A stretch of DNA of 36,898 bases from an uncultured Pseudomonadota bacterium (GCA_903834465.1 CAILJB010000049.1:1-36898); one strand, 5' to 3'. Numbered from the stretch's first letter, positions 26,260-35,627 are shown. A program made the numbers and translations. The notes: generated from the sequence alone by a model not told the origin.

Positions 26260-27056
26260 GCGCTAAAACTCACTTCGCCTGACGCAAAGGTTTGAATCGT
26301 GCCATCTTCGCGTTGTAAACGTAATAAACCATTTTCATCGATGCCTTGCACACAACCTTGAAGCTGTTGCGAGCCGACAAATAAAGTCGCTTGTTTACCC
26401 ACTAAACAATCGTAACTGCGCCATTCGTCTAAATAAGCGTTTAAACCGTGTTGTTCAAACGTTGCCGCAATCGGTAATAATTCATTCAATAATTGTGCGG
26501 CGACATGATTGCGTTGCAATGTCACGTTTGGCGCGACGTGTTTTAAATCAGTATAGGCTTGCGTGATACCTTCAATCTCAACAGGTAAATCTAAATTCAA
26601 ACCTAAACCTACCACCGCACTTGCACTACCGTCACTGTGCGAAGTGACTTCGATTAAAATGCCGCCTAATTTTTTACCATCGCTGTAAATATCGTTGGGC
26701 CATTTCAATCCAACGTTAGAAATTCCCTGTTGTTGCAAAACGCGAATCACGCCCACGCCAATGGCTAAACTTAAACCGCTTAACTGCGCCGCGCTCTCAA
26801 ATTGCCATAAAAATGAGCCATAAATGTTTTGCCCTTGCGGCGAAATCCATTGCCGCCCACGCCGTCCTTTGCCAGCGGTTTGTTCTTCAGAAAAACACAC
26901 GCAGCCTGATGGCGCGTCGTTTTGTACACGCGCCATTAAATAGCTGTTAGTGGAATCAATACACGGGAAAATTTCTAATTCTGAGATTAACGCGCTAGCC
27001 GTTGCGGTTAAATGTGAACTAACAACGCTGGTGTTAAGCGATAAATCATTAAGCAT
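26256..27056 (-). CDS. birA: Biotin--[acetyl-CoA-carboxylase] ligase, without the N-terminal DNA-binding domain
   Basis: Attaches biotin to the carrier protein of acetyl-CoA carboxylase through biotinyl-AMP. The 266-residue protein has the catalytic domain: IDSTNSYL at 33-40, the adenylate-binding loop GKGRRGRQW at 62-70, GLKWPND and KKLGGILIE, and a small C-terminal SH3-like domain. Bifunctional BirA proteins are about 320 residues and begin with a winged helix-turn-helix. Here only about 28 residues precede the catalytic core, and the upstream gene encodes something else. It should be an enzyme only, not a repressor of biotin genes. The start overlaps the PilZ gene by 8 bp. Confidence 0.95.
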   Translation of the reverse strand: MLNDLSLNTSVVSSHLTATASALISELEIFPCIDSTNSYLMARVQNDAPSGCVCFSEEQTAGKGRRGRQWISPQGQNIYGSFLWQFESAAQLSGLSLAIGVGVIRVLQQQGISNVGLKWPNDIYSDGKKLGGILIEVTSHSDGSASAVVGLGLNLDLPVEIEGITQAYTDLKHVAPNVTLQRNHVAAQLLNELLPIAATFEQHGLNAYLDEWRSYDCLVGKQATLFVGSQQLQGCVQGIDENGLLRLQREDGTIQTFASGEVSFSA

Positions 27057-27666
27057 TATTGAGATGTTGTTGTTCTTTTAGGTGACGGATTTGCTGCAAT
27101 TGTTTTTTAGCAACGTGTTTACTTAATAAATCACGATCACTTTCTTTCATATTGACATAATCTAAGCCGACGAAATACTGATAATTGCTCGACGTATCGG
27201 GATTTTTTGAGCAATGAATCACTTTAGCGTACGTCATGATAATAACGGTACTATGCACTAACAGCATTTTAATTTCTAAATACTGCCCAACGTTTAATGG
27301 TTCATTACATTCAAACCCTAAGCCCGAAACGCTAACATTGGCGTTGCGCGTTTCATTCTCGCTCACTTCACTGCTACTCAACGCTAAAACCGCTTGAGCG
27401 ATTAAATCAATTTTAATATCGAGTAGTTTCAAATAATCCGCAAAATCTGAATGTATTTTTTCTAATTTATTGTGTACGGCAGTAGATTCTTCTGCAATCA
27501 GTTCTAACGCTGATGCCAGCGAACAATTATCGAGCAAACTTGCGGAAGATTGAATGGGATATTTTATTTGTTGTTCGTCAACAAAACGGTACGATAAGTT
27601 GACAGAATCGTTAATCCGAAAAAAATGCCGTCTTTCTTCAGAAAGTTGTCTTTTTTGATGACTCAT
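27049..27666 (-). CDS. PilZ-like cyclic di-GMP-binding protein with helical insertion
   Basis: The start at 27666 is chosen because a GAGGA Shine-Dalgarno element lies about 6 nt upstream; the frame is open 11 codons further. The 205-residue protein has an RxxxR motif at Arg13-Arg17 (RRHFFRIN) near the N-terminus and the second PilZ motif, N110-x-S112-x-x-G115 (NVSVSGLGF). These would bind cyclic di-GMP. The two motifs, normally close, are separated by nearly 95 residues, of which 45-100 look alpha-helical and could form a coiled coil. The beta-barrel continues with YLEIKMLL and YFVGLDYV, and a charged helix ends the protein. No output domain is attached. It is the first gene of a unit with birA and coaX; its target is unknown. 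Confidence 0.8.
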   Translation of the reverse strand: MSHQKRQLSEERRHFFRINDSVNLSYRFVDEQQIKYPIQSSASLLDNCSLASALELIAEESTAVHNKLEKIHSDFADYLKLLDIKIDLIAQAVLALSSSEVSENETRNANVSVSGLGFECNEPLNVGQYLEIKMLLVHSTVIIMTYAKVIHCSKNPDTSSNYQYFVGLDYVNMKESDRDLLSKHVAKKQLQQIRHLKEQQHLNNA

Positions 27667-27704
27667 AAGTTCCTCGTTGGTGGGTTGAATTTTTCGCAAA
27701 CGCG

Positions 27705-27716
27705 AGGGAATTCCCT
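27705..27716. repeat. Perfect 12-bp palindrome between divergent operons
   Basis: AGGGAATTCCCT is self-complementary. It lies 39 bp upstream of the PilZ start and 150 bp upstream of rlmD, so it could be an operator. No regulator is known. Confidence 0.4.
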
Positions 27717-27866
27717 GATATTTTCGATACTATAACGCAACCTTTGGCATCGATTAAAAAAATTATATCGTATTCTTTCGTGCAGCCAGTTGGACGCAGT
27801 GTGTGAACTATTGCTATGATTTCGTTTAACAGTCACTTTTACTTTAAGTTAAGACCCCTTATATTC

Positions 27867-29207
27867 ATGTCTAAAAGAATCCGAAGCCGTAAAAAAACAT
27901 TTTCAGAAATCCCAACACTTGCCACCATTGAATCACTTGCCCACGATGGACGTGGTGTCACACATGTTGAGGGCAAAGTGGTCTTTATCGATGAAGCTCT
28001 ACCGACTGAACAAGTTGAATTCATTTACACCGATAGTCGCAAAGATTACGCCGAAGGCAAAGTGGTAAATTTACTCAGTCGCGCCGATGTGCGCGTTGAT
28101 GCACCGTGTCCGCATTATGGCGTATGTGGTGGCTGTAGCTTCCAACACGTTGAAGTCAACGCACAAATTCAAATCAAACAAGATTTATTAGTCGAACAAT
28201 TTAAACGCATTGGTAAAGTCGAAACGCCTGAATTATGGTCGCCGCTGGTTGGTGAACATTGGGGCTATCGTCGTAAAGCGCGTATGGGCGTGAAATATGT
28301 GGCTAAAAAAAATCGCGTGTTAGTCGGTTTTCGTGAACGTCGCAACCCATTTTTAGCTGAAATCGACAGTTGTGCGGTTATGCACCCGTTAGTTGGCACT
28401 CGTCTTGTTGAATTAGGTGAAATGATTGAAAGTTTAACGATTCGAGACAAAATACCGCAAATTGAAGTGGCGATTGGTGATGAACAATGCGTGCTTTCAG
28501 TGCGCGTACTTGAGCCGCCAACACAAGAAGATAAAGAAAAAATGCGGGCTTTCGCGCACAAAAATGCCATCAGTTTGTGCCTGCAATCAAAAGGCCCTGA
28601 TACGATTGTACCGCTTGATGGCGAACCCGAAGTTATCCCGACTTACGCGCTGCCAGACCACGGCATTGAATTTAAATTCCGTCCAGCAATGTTCACGCAA
28701 GTGAATTACGGTATCAATCGCCAAATGATTAACCGCGTGTTAGACATTATGGCGTTGACCAAAGATGATAACGTGTTGGATTTATTTTGCGGTTTAGGCA
28801 ATTTCACGCTGCCACTTGCAAAATATGCCGGTCATGTTGTTGGCGTTGAAGGCGACCAGCCGCTCGTCAATCATGCCAAAGAAAATGCACGTCATAACAA
28901 TATTGAAAACGTCGAATTTTACGCCGCAGATTTAACGCAAGACATCAGCAATATGCCGTGGGCAAATCAGCGATATAACAAAATCATGCTTGACCCGTCG
29001 CGTGCCGGTGCATCGGAAATTTTGCATCATTTGAAACGTTGGCAGCCGGAACAAATCGTTTATGTTTCTTGCAATCCATCGACATTGGCGCGTGATGCGG
29101 GGATTCTGGTCAACGAATTGGGTTATAAATTGGTCAAAGCTGGCGTGATGGATATGTTCCCACACACGGGACACGTTGAATCGATGGCGTTGTTTGTGAA
29201 AGGCTAA
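27867..29207 (+). CDS. rlmD: 23S rRNA (uracil(1939)-C(5))-methyltransferase RlmD
   Basis: Methylates U1939 of 23S rRNA using S-adenosylmethionine. The start at 27867 gives 446 residues (433 in E. coli) and a basic N-terminus MSKRIRSRKK; an ATG 17 codons upstream gives an unlikely hydrophobic extension. Domains in order are a TRAM RNA-binding domain (about 12-72), an Fe-S cluster motif with Cys81, Cys87, Cys90 and Cys169 (CPHYGVCGGC ... CAVMHP), and the Rossmann methyltransferase with LDLFCGLGNFTLPLA and the catalytic-cysteine signature YVSCNPSTLARD. It leads an operon with thiO (3 bp gap) and pyrD. Confidence 0.95.
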   Translation: MSKRIRSRKKTFSEIPTLATIESLAHDGRGVTHVEGKVVFIDEALPTEQVEFIYTDSRKDYAEGKVVNLLSRADVRVDAPCPHYGVCGGCSFQHVEVNAQIQIKQDLLVEQFKRIGKVETPELWSPLVGEHWGYRRKARMGVKYVAKKNRVLVGFRERRNPFLAEIDSCAVMHPLVGTRLVELGEMIESLTIRDKIPQIEVAIGDEQCVLSVRVLEPPTQEDKEKMRAFAHKNAISLCLQSKGPDTIVPLDGEPEVIPTYALPDHGIEFKFRPAMFTQVNYGINRQMINRVLDIMALTKDDNVLDLFCGLGNFTLPLAKYAGHVVGVEGDQPLVNHAKENARHNNIENVEFYAADLTQDISNMPWANQRYNKIMLDPSRAGASEILHHLKRWQPEQIVYVSCNPSTLARDAGILVNELGYKLVKAGVMDMFPHTGHVESMALFVKG

Positions 29208-29210
29208 CTC

Positions 29211-30320
29211 ATGCACAATTCAGACATTACGATTATCGGCGGTGGCGTGATGGGACTGCTCACGGCGCGTGAGTTTCATTGCGCGGGCGCATCTGTTACC
29301 GTGCTAGAAAAAAATCTGTGCGGGCAAGAATCTTCGTGGGCTGGCGGTGGCATTTTGTCGCCGCTTTATCCGTGGCGACAAGCTGCCGCAATCAGTGATT
29401 TAGTTTTGCCTAGTATCAAACGTTATCCTGAACTTGCCGCGCAATTGCATGCCGACACAGGCATTGACCCTGAATGGACACAAAGCGGTTTGCTGATTAC
29501 ACAAAATCCAGACGTTGACGTGGCGCGTCAATGGTGTGAAAAAAATCACATCAAAGTCGAAACGCCTGACGATACCTTTTTTCAAAATCTTAACGCTCAA
29601 ACCAATCAACCGATTTTTTTGCCAGAGATTGCCAATATTCGTAACCCACGTTTTTTACAAGCCTTAAAACAAGATTTGTTAAACAAAGGTGTGCATTTAA
29701 TTGAAAACTGCGAAATCAGTGTGTTTACGCTCGAACATCAACGTTTACATGACGTACATACCAATCACGGCAAATTTTCGGTTAATGAAATTGTGCTAAC
29801 GACGGGCGCGTGGACACGTTCTATTTTTCAGCAATTGTTGATTGGATTGCTTGATATGCCAGAAATTTATCCGGCAAAAGGACAAATGTTGTTATTCGAT
29901 ACGCCACCGAATACGTTGCGTCATATTGTGTTGGAGGGAGACCGTTATTTAATTCCGCGTCGTGACGGCAAAATTTTAGCTGGCAGTACCGTTGAACATG
30001 ATGTGTTTCATAAAGAGCTTACCATCGAGGCACACGAACAACTCACGCACTTTGCCACTACATTATTTCCTACTTTAAACGATGCGCCGATGATTAAACA
30101 TTGGGCGGGTTTACGTCCTGCAACCGATGATGGTGTGCCGTATATTGGGCGACATCCTGAAATCAGTAATTTGAGTTTAAGCGCGGGGCATTTTCGTAAC
30201 GGTTTAACGATGGCACCGACTTCGGCGCAATTACTCGTTGACCTCGTATTAAATCGACCGCCCGTTGTCAGCCCAGAACCGTATCAATTTTTCAAACATT
30301 TACCGAAAGCACCGCTATGA
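29211..30320 (+). CDS. thiO: Glycine oxidase ThiO
   Basis: FAD-dependent oxidase that converts glycine to iminoglycine for the thiazole half of thiamine. It has 369 residues. The FAD-binding motif [15 protein letters not shown] is at the N-terminus, followed by the second conserved stretch [16 protein letters not shown]. Late motifs [14 protein letters not shown] and [11 protein letters not shown] are typical of the DAO/ThiO family. Other DAO family amine oxidases are possible, but the [15 protein letters not shown] block favours ThiO. thiS and thiG are not nearby. It overlaps pyrD by 4 bp. Confidence 0.9.
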   Translation: MHNSDITIIGGGVMGLLTAREFHCAGASVTVLEKNLCGQESSWAGGGILSPLYPWRQAAAISDLVLPSIKRYPELAAQLHADTGIDPEWTQSGLLITQNPDVDVARQWCEKNHIKVETPDDTFFQNLNAQTNQPIFLPEIANIRNPRFLQALKQDLLNKGVHLIENCEISVFTLEHQRLHDVHTNHGKFSVNEIVLTTGAWTRSIFQQLLIGLLDMPEIYPAKGQMLLFDTPPNTLRHIVLEGDRYLIPRRDGKILAGSTVEHDVFHKELTIEAHEQLTHFATTLFPTLNDAPMIKHWAGLRPATDDGVPYIGRHPEISNLSLSAGHFRNGLTMAPTSAQLLVDLVLNRPPVVSPEPYQFFKHLPKAPL

Positions 30321-31333
30321 ATCCTTATTCGTTACTTCGTCCGTTATTATTCTCACTCGACCCTGAAACCGCGCATGATTTGACGCTAAAAACGTTGATG
30401 GCAACGCAAAATGCCGCCGGTTTACTTTATCCAAAAGTGGCTGATAAACCTGTATCAGTTATGGGTTTAACGTTTAAAAATCCCGTCGGTTTAGCCGCCG
30501 GTTTAGATAAAAATGGTGATTGTTTGGATGGATTAGCCGCGTTGGGTTTTGGTTTTTTAGAAATCGGAACGGTTACGCCTCGTCCTCAAGCGGGAAATCC
30601 TAAACCGCGTTTGTTTCGTTTGCCCGAACACGAGGCGATTATTAACCGCATGGGCTTTAATAACAAAGGTATCGATTATTTACTTGAGCAAGTGAAACGC
30701 AGTTCTTATGCGGGTGTTTTAGGGATTAACATTGGTAAAAATGCGGATACACCGATTGAAAATGCGCTCGATGATTATTTGATTGGTTTGCGTAAAGCCT
30801 ATGCCGTGGCGAGTTACGTCACGCTCAACATTTCGTCGCCGAATACGAAAAATTTGCGCCAATTACAACAAGGCAACGAGTTAAAACAATTGGTTTCGAC
30901 GCTAAAAGAAGAACAATCGAAATTACAAATCCAACACGGACGTTATGTGCCGTTGGTGTTGAAAATTGCGCCGGATTTAACGCCTGAAGAAGTACGAAAT
31001 ATTGCCGATTTGTTATTGCAATTTAATATCGATGGCGTGATTGCGACGAATACCACGATTTCGCGCGATAGGATTTCGCAACATCCGTTAGCGCAGGAAA
31101 CGGGCGGTTTAAGTGGTGCGCCTGTGAAAGAAATGGCGACGGAAGTGGTGCGTTTATTGGCAGCGGAATTGAATGGTAAATTGCCCATTATCGCCGCTGG
31201 TGGGATTTTAAGTGCGGCGGATGCTCAAGAAAAATTAGCTGCTGGTGCAAGTTTGATTCAGGTTTACACCGGTTTAATTTATCGTGGCGCGACCTTGATT
31301 AGTGAAATTGTGAATGCGTTGCCAGAGAAATAA
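30317..31333 (+). CDS. pyrD: Dihydroorotate dehydrogenase (quinone), class 2
   Basis: Oxidises dihydroorotate to orotate with quinone as acceptor, the fourth step of pyrimidine synthesis, on the inner membrane. The protein has 338 residues (336 in E. coli). An N-terminal helical extension (1-40) is the membrane-docking region of class 2 enzymes. The FMN/substrate motifs are [13 protein letters not shown] at 55-67 and NRMGFNN at 110-116. The catalytic serine is Ser174 in NISSPNT. A late [14 protein letters not shown] block closes the barrel. The start overlaps thiO (ATGA). Confidence 0.97.
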   Translation: MNPYSLLRPLLFSLDPETAHDLTLKTLMATQNAAGLLYPKVADKPVSVMGLTFKNPVGLAAGLDKNGDCLDGLAALGFGFLEIGTVTPRPQAGNPKPRLFRLPEHEAIINRMGFNNKGIDYLLEQVKRSSYAGVLGINIGKNADTPIENALDDYLIGLRKAYAVASYVTLNISSPNTKNLRQLQQGNELKQLVSTLKEEQSKLQIQHGRYVPLVLKIAPDLTPEEVRNIADLLLQFNIDGVIATNTTISRDRISQHPLAQETGGLSGAPVKEMATEVVRLLAAELNGKLPIIAAGGILSAADAQEKLAAGASLIQVYTGLIYRGATLISEIVNALPEK

Positions 31334-31344
31334 CATTTGTGAAT

Positions 31345-31398
31345 TAACGCAAAATCAAAACGTGGTCGTGATGATTTTGCGTTAGATATACTATTTTT
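31345..31398 (+). terminator. Terminator hairpin after pyrD
   Basis: A perfect 13-bp stem, TAACGCAAAATCA (31345-31357) with its complement (31372-31384), and a 14-nt loop that can itself fold (ACG/CGT). A T run follows at 31393-31398, 8 nt beyond the stem, so it is not a textbook terminator. It lies between pyrD and the convergent apbE and may serve both strands. Confidence 0.6.
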
Positions 31399-31423
31399 TC
31401 CAATGGCCTTCAATTTAAATACA

Positions 31424-32440
31424 TCATTTAATAATCACAGCTTTCATCTCATCCAACGCTGTACTATTAAATTCATTAAACGCTTCACCTTGTTGTTCAA
31501 TAAACAACGCGGCAATACCCGCTTGATTCGCAACTTTAATACCTTCTTCACGCCCTAAACACAGTAATGCAGTGTCCCATATTTCAGCCGTCGTAGCATT
31601 ATTATCAAAAACTGTAACAGAAACGGTATTGTGAATAATCGGCGTGCCGGTTTTGGCATCTAAAATATGGCTGTAACGTTTGCCATCCGCATCAAAAAAA
31701 TGTCGATACGTCCCAGAAGTCGTCACCGCTAAAGGTTCAGCGCGGTCAACGGTAATGATTTTGTGCATCGAACGTTCACCCGACAACGGTTTTTCCAACG
31801 CCACGCGCCATGTCGAACCGTCCGGTTTTTTACCGCGTGTTTGCAATTCACCGCCAATTTCAATCAAATAATTATCTACGTCTTGCGTGTCAAATATTCC
31901 CGCAATTTGCCCAACGCTATAACCTTGCCCAACTGAAGATAAATCCACTTTTAAATTCGGATTTCGTTTGCGTAAATGCGAGGCATCAACGGCTTCTAAT
32001 TGATTAAAACCCACTTGATTTAAGGCTTGTTGCAATGCGGCGGGAGTTGGGGGCGTTAAACTTTCGCCTTTAAATCCCCACAAATCAAATAACGGTTTAA
32101 TCGTTAAATCATAACAGCCATGACTGGCTTCACTCACGGCGCGTGTTTTTTCAATCAAACTCACAATTTCAGAACCGATTTCTTGTGCTTCAGAGCTGTT
32201 GAGCGCGTTGAATTTTTCAATTGCCGAATCATCACGGTAATTCGATAATTGTTCATCAAGGCGTTTCAATTCCGCATCAACCGTTTGTTGCAACGTAACG
32301 GCATCAACATCTTTTTGCGAAGACCAAAAACTGATGTGATACGTTGTGCCTTGCGCGTAACCTTCAAATTTTTGCAATGTTTTTTCCGATTCACAACCCG
32401 TTAAAAGCAAAATAAAAACAACGCCAATTGCTCGAATCAT
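31424..32440 (-). CDS. apbE: FAD:protein FMN transferase (ApbE family lipoprotein)
   Basis: Transfers FMN covalently to a threonine in target redox proteins outside the cytoplasm. The 338-residue protein starts with a lipoprotein signal: MIRAIGVVFILLLTGC with the lipid-modified Cys16. Core features are YAQGTTYHISFW, the long PLFDLWGFKGE region, VDLSSVGQGYSVGQIA, the flavin-site block YLIEIGGELQTRGKKPDG, and SHILDAKTGTPI. It follows exbD after 3 bp, so it is probably co-transcribed with tonB-exbB-exbD. No flavinylated target (Nqr, Rnf, or an FMN-binding domain protein) is in the window. Confidence 0.93.
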   Translation of the reverse strand: MIRAIGVVFILLLTGCESEKTLQKFEGYAQGTTYHISFWSSQKDVDAVTLQQTVDAELKRLDEQLSNYRDDSAIEKFNALNSSEAQEIGSEIVSLIEKTRAVSEASHGCYDLTIKPLFDLWGFKGESLTPPTPAALQQALNQVGFNQLEAVDASHLRKRNPNLKVDLSSVGQGYSVGQIAGIFDTQDVDNYLIEIGGELQTRGKKPDGSTWRVALEKPLSGERSMHKIITVDRAEPLAVTTSGTYRHFFDADGKRYSHILDAKTGTPIIHNTVSVTVFDNNATTAEIWDTALLCLGREEGIKVANQAGIAALFIEQQGEAFNEFNSTALDEMKAVIIK

Positions 32441-32443
32441 TAT

Positions 32444-32854
32444 TTACTGCTCCATTGTCACAAAGGCAATTTTAGAAATACCTGAATGCTGCACCGTTGC
32501 CATGACTTCCGCCACTTTCGCATAAACCACCGCTTGATCCGCGTACAAATGCACACCGATTTCAGGATGTTTCGTTAATTCCGTTTTTAAATTATTTTCG
32601 AGCGTGTGCAAATCGGTTTGCGGATTTTTATTTAATGTAATCGCGCCTTGTGCATCAATACCCAATTGCAACGGTTGGTCTTGTGTATCCGCGACGGTTT
32701 CAGCTGTTTTAGGTAATTTAACTTGCACGGATTGTGTTAGCAATGGCGCAGTGACCAGTAAAATAATCACTAACACTAGCATCACGTCTACCAGCGGCGT
32801 GACGTTAATTTCGCTTAACGCGCTTTCATCTTCGGATTGCGGTTTAAATGCCAC
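32444..32854 (-). CDS. exbD: Biopolymer transport protein ExbD
   Basis: Small inner-membrane subunit of the Ton motor. It has 136 residues. The N-terminal cytoplasmic stub leads to one membrane helix, INVTPLVDVMLVLVIILL, whose Asp is the conserved proton-path residue. The periplasmic domain includes VHLYADQAVVYAKVAEVM. TolR is a close relative, but the position directly after exbB and near tonB favours ExbD. It starts 9 bp after exbB. Confidence 0.93.
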   Translation of the reverse strand: MAFKPQSEDESALSEINVTPLVDVMLVLVIILLVTAPLLTQSVQVKLPKTAETVADTQDQPLQLGIDAQGAITLNKNPQTDLHTLENNLKTELTKHPEIGVHLYADQAVVYAKVAEVMATVQHSGISKIAFVTMEQ

Positions 32855-32863
32855 GGCAATCTC

Positions 32864-33523
32864 CTATTCGGTCGGCAAGGTTGCAGGCTGTGCCGCGAGC
32901 AAAAAATGCGCGACAAAACTTTCTAATTGCTGACGTTGTAATTTCACGCGACGTAAAAAAAAGTTGTATGCCAACACTGCTGGCACAGCCACTGCGATAC
33001 CGATTGCCGTGGCAACGAGTGCATCACCGATAGGACCTGCAACGACATCTAAACTGGTTGAACCACTCGCGGTAATATCGTGCATGGCGTGCATAATGCC
33101 TAATACCGTTCCGAACAAACCGACGAATGGCGCAGTGCTGCCAATGCTGGCGAGCAACGTTAAACCACTTTCTAATGTGTGTTGTTCTTTTTGTAATTGA
33201 TTACGCAAGGTTTGCTCAAGTAATTCGGCAGGATTACCGGTATATTTGAAACTTTTACCATGCGAGCGTTGGTATTCATCCAACCAAAATAACCCTTCAT
33301 AAGCCAGATGTGATTGCGTGCCTTTAAAAACATCCGCTGGTAAATTTTTGGCTTGTTCTAAATTACGCGCATTCCAAAAAGCCTCGTTAAATGTGCGATT
33401 GTTTAAATTATTGGTCATGAATTGCCAAACTTTAAAAAAAATCAGCGTCCATGTCAGCACAGAAAAAATGAGCAACGTGTAAAGCGTCGCATCAATAACA
33501 AAATGGGTAATCTGATCAGTCAT
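32864..33523 (-). CDS. exbB: Biopolymer transport protein ExbB (MotA/TolQ/ExbB family)
   Basis: Proton-channel subunit of the Ton motor. It has 219 residues and three membrane helices: about 13-32, about 118-145 and about 160-185. The conserved block LASIGSTAPFVGLFGTVLGI is typical of the family, as is the third-helix sequence GDALVATAIGIAVAVPAVLAYN. It is 42 bp after tonB and 9 bp before exbD. Confidence 0.94.
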   Translation of the reverse strand: MTDQITHFVIDATLYTLLIFSVLTWTLIFFKVWQFMTNNLNNRTFNEAFWNARNLEQAKNLPADVFKGTQSHLAYEGLFWLDEYQRSHGKSFKYTGNPAELLEQTLRNQLQKEQHTLESGLTLLASIGSTAPFVGLFGTVLGIMHAMHDITASGSTSLDVVAGPIGDALVATAIGIAVAVPAVLAYNFFLRRVKLQRQQLESFVAHFLLAAQPATLPTE

Positions 33524-33565
33524 TGCTCAGTCTCCTTAAAAATAAAATTCTAAAATATCAGTGAG

Positions 33566-34336
33566 TTAATTCACTAGTTTAAATTGCAGTGTTTGTGTTG
33601 CACGTTGTGTGACGGCTGTGCCATTTACAATTTTGGCTTTAAATTCCCATTGACTAATTGCCGTTAACGCCGCGTCATCAAAAATATCTGCCGGTTCAGC
33701 ATTCACCACAACCGCATCGGTCACTTCGCCTTCTTTGGTAATGGTAAATTCAACTTTTACCCAACCTTCAATGTGCCGATTTGCAGCGCGTGCTGGATAT
33801 TTTGGCGGCACACGAACGATTGGTACAACCCCTGACGAGACACTTTTACTGTCATCTTGTCCATGACCCGATGTTTCAACCGGTGTCGCCACCGCTTTTG
33901 CAACAGGTGGTGGGCTAGGGGGCGTTTCAGAAATGGGCGCAGATTCAAATTTTGGAATGCTGGTTTCAGCGTTTTCAGAAGCGGTCGTTAAAATTTTGGG
34001 TTGTGCGATAGGTTTAGGTGGCGCGACTTTTTTCACAGGCTCAGGTGGTTTGACAACAACCGGTTTCGGTTTGACGACTGGCTTAATCGGTTCTGGTTTT
34101 ACAACGGGAGCAGGCGGTGGTTCTTTCACCGGTTCAACTTTCACCGGTTTTGGTGCGGGCAACATGACGACTTCGATGACTTGTTGTGGTTTTTTAGGTG
34201 GCATTGCTTTGGGACTTAACAGCCAAATTGCGCCGCCTAAATGCAACGTTGCAATCAATAAAAAAACGAAACCACGCACACGTCCGATGTTTTCCATCGG
34301 ACGCACTGAAGACGTAAAAATGCTAGAAGTCGTCAT
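33566..34336 (-). CDS. tonB: TonB energy-transducing protein
   Basis: Couples the proton motive force to outer-membrane receptors. The protein has 256 residues. An N-terminal membrane helix (about 22-41) contains His32, matching the conserved His of TonB anchors. A long Pro/Lys-rich spacer (about 46-155) with repeated KPxPV and EPIKPV units spans the periplasm. The TonB C-terminal domain (about 165-256) begins RVPPKYPARAANRHIEGWVK and ends QTLQFKLVN. The motor genes exbB and exbD follow. No Fur box was recognised upstream, and no TonB-dependent receptor lies in the window. Confidence 0.95.
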   Translation of the reverse strand: MTTSSIFTSSVRPMENIGRVRGFVFLLIATLHLGGAIWLLSPKAMPPKKPQQVIEVVMLPAPKPVKVEPVKEPPPAPVVKPEPIKPVVKPKPVVVKPPEPVKKVAPPKPIAQPKILTTASENAETSIPKFESAPISETPPSPPPVAKAVATPVETSGHGQDDSKSVSSGVVPIVRVPPKYPARAANRHIEGWVKVEFTITKEGEVTDAVVVNAEPADIFDDAALTAISQWEFKAKIVNGTAVTQRATQTLQFKLVN

Positions 34337-34355
34337 GACAAAAATCAGAAAAAAG

Positions 34356-35627
34356 TTAAATTAAATACAATCGTTTTTGATCGCGGCGACGTTTCACTTC
34401 AAATACGCAAAAAAGAGACGTTGCAGCAGCAAACATGATGTAAATGGCGATAGGGTAATTCGATTCGGTTTTGGTAATCAACGTCGTAACCAGCATTGGC
34501 GCAGTACCGCCAAAAATTGCTGCTGCTAAATTACACGCTAACGACATGCCGGTATAGCGCGTGCGCGCTGGGAAAAGTTCTGTAACCAACGTCGGAATTG
34601 GCGCAATATAAAATGCTAAAATGCTTGCAAAAACCATCTGCGAAACAAGGGCAAACGTGAACGTTTTATAATCAAGCAAATAAATATAGGGAATGGCAAA
34701 TAACAAATAACCGACCGCCACAATTTTCATGAGCCGTTCACGATTATGTGTATCGCATAAAATCGCTGAAATTGGCGCACAAATCATCATCACACCTAAT
34801 ACAGTTAAGTAAATCAATAGCGCATCCGCACTGCTAAAGTGCATAAATTTCACCATAAAACTTGGCATGAATACGGTTTGAATATAAAACGGTATCGTCA
34901 CCGATAAATAAAGCCCAACGCCGAGTAATACTTCTTTATAATTATTTTTAAACGTTTCTTTAATGGGCGATTCTGAAACATGACCAGCTTCTTGTGCTTC
35001 GATAAAAACCGGACTTTCATTTAATTTTGTCCGAATATATAAGCCAACCAAACCAATAAAAAATCCTAAAATAAACGGAATTCGCCAACCATAAGTATCA
35101 AAATTTTCTGGACTCATCACTTCTGCTAATACCGCTGAAATCATGGTGCCGAAAAATAAGCCAATTAACATACTCAACATCGACAAACTGCCGACGCGAT
35201 TTTTATTAGCTGGTTTTGCATGTTCAACTAAATACACAATCGAACCACCAAATTCGCCGCCAATCGCTACGCCTTGTACCAAACGTATAATGGTCAATAA
35301 AATGGGCGCATAAATACCAATGCTCGTGTAGGTTGGTAATAAACCAATGCACGCAGTGGGAATTGCCATCATTAAAATTGACAGTGACAGCGCGTTTTTT
35401 CGCCCGTATTTATCACCGATATAACCAAACATCATCGCGCCAAGTGGACGCATTAAAAAACCAATAGCGAAAATACCAAACGTAGCAATCAGCGCAACAG
35501 CATCGTTACCAGCGGGAAAAAAATGTTTACTGATTAACGCGGTGAACGTGCCGTAAAGCGCGTAGTCATACCATTCCAAGCCGTTTCCAAGCATCGTAGA
35601 GGCGACGACTTTTTTCATTTGAGACAT
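34356..35627 (-). CDS. MFS transporter, metabolite:H+ symporter type (ProP/KgtP-like)
   Basis: A 12-helix inner-membrane symporter. The start at 35627 (423 residues) has an AGGA element 6 nt upstream; an ATG 11 codons earlier is less likely. The family opening LGNGLEWYDYALYGTF and the loop motif GYIGDKYGRKNALSLSI point to the metabolite:H+ symporter branch of the major facilitator family, which includes ProP and KgtP. RLVQGVAIGGEFGGSIVYLVEHA is another branch hallmark. Substrates are organic acids, proline or betaine in known members; this one cannot be assigned. The gap to tonB is 19 bp, so they may be co-transcribed. Confidence 0.87.
   Translation of the reverse strand: MSQMKKVVASTMLGNGLEWYDYALYGTFTALISKHFFPAGNDAVALIATFGIFAIGFLMRPLGAMMFGYIGDKYGRKNALSLSILMMAIPTACIGLLPTYTSIGIYAPILLTIIRLVQGVAIGGEFGGSIVYLVEHAKPANKNRVGSLSMLSMLIGLFFGTMISAVLAEVMSPENFDTYGWRIPFILGFFIGLVGLYIRTKLNESPVFIEAQEAGHVSESPIKETFKNNYKEVLLGVGLYLSVTIPFYIQTVFMPSFMVKFMHFSSADALLIYLTVLGVMMICAPISAILCDTHNRERLMKIVAVGYLLFAIPYIYLLDYKTFTFALVSQMVFASILAFYIAPIPTLVTELFPARTRYTGMSLACNLAAAIFGGTAPMLVTTLITKTESNYPIAIYIMFAAATSLFCVFEVKRRRDQKRLYLI

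Noticed and set aside
33933-34364. 143-residue glycine-rich frame on the plus strand
   Set aside because: It is antisense to the proline-rich spacer of tonB; Pro codons read backwards give Gly. It has no independent support.
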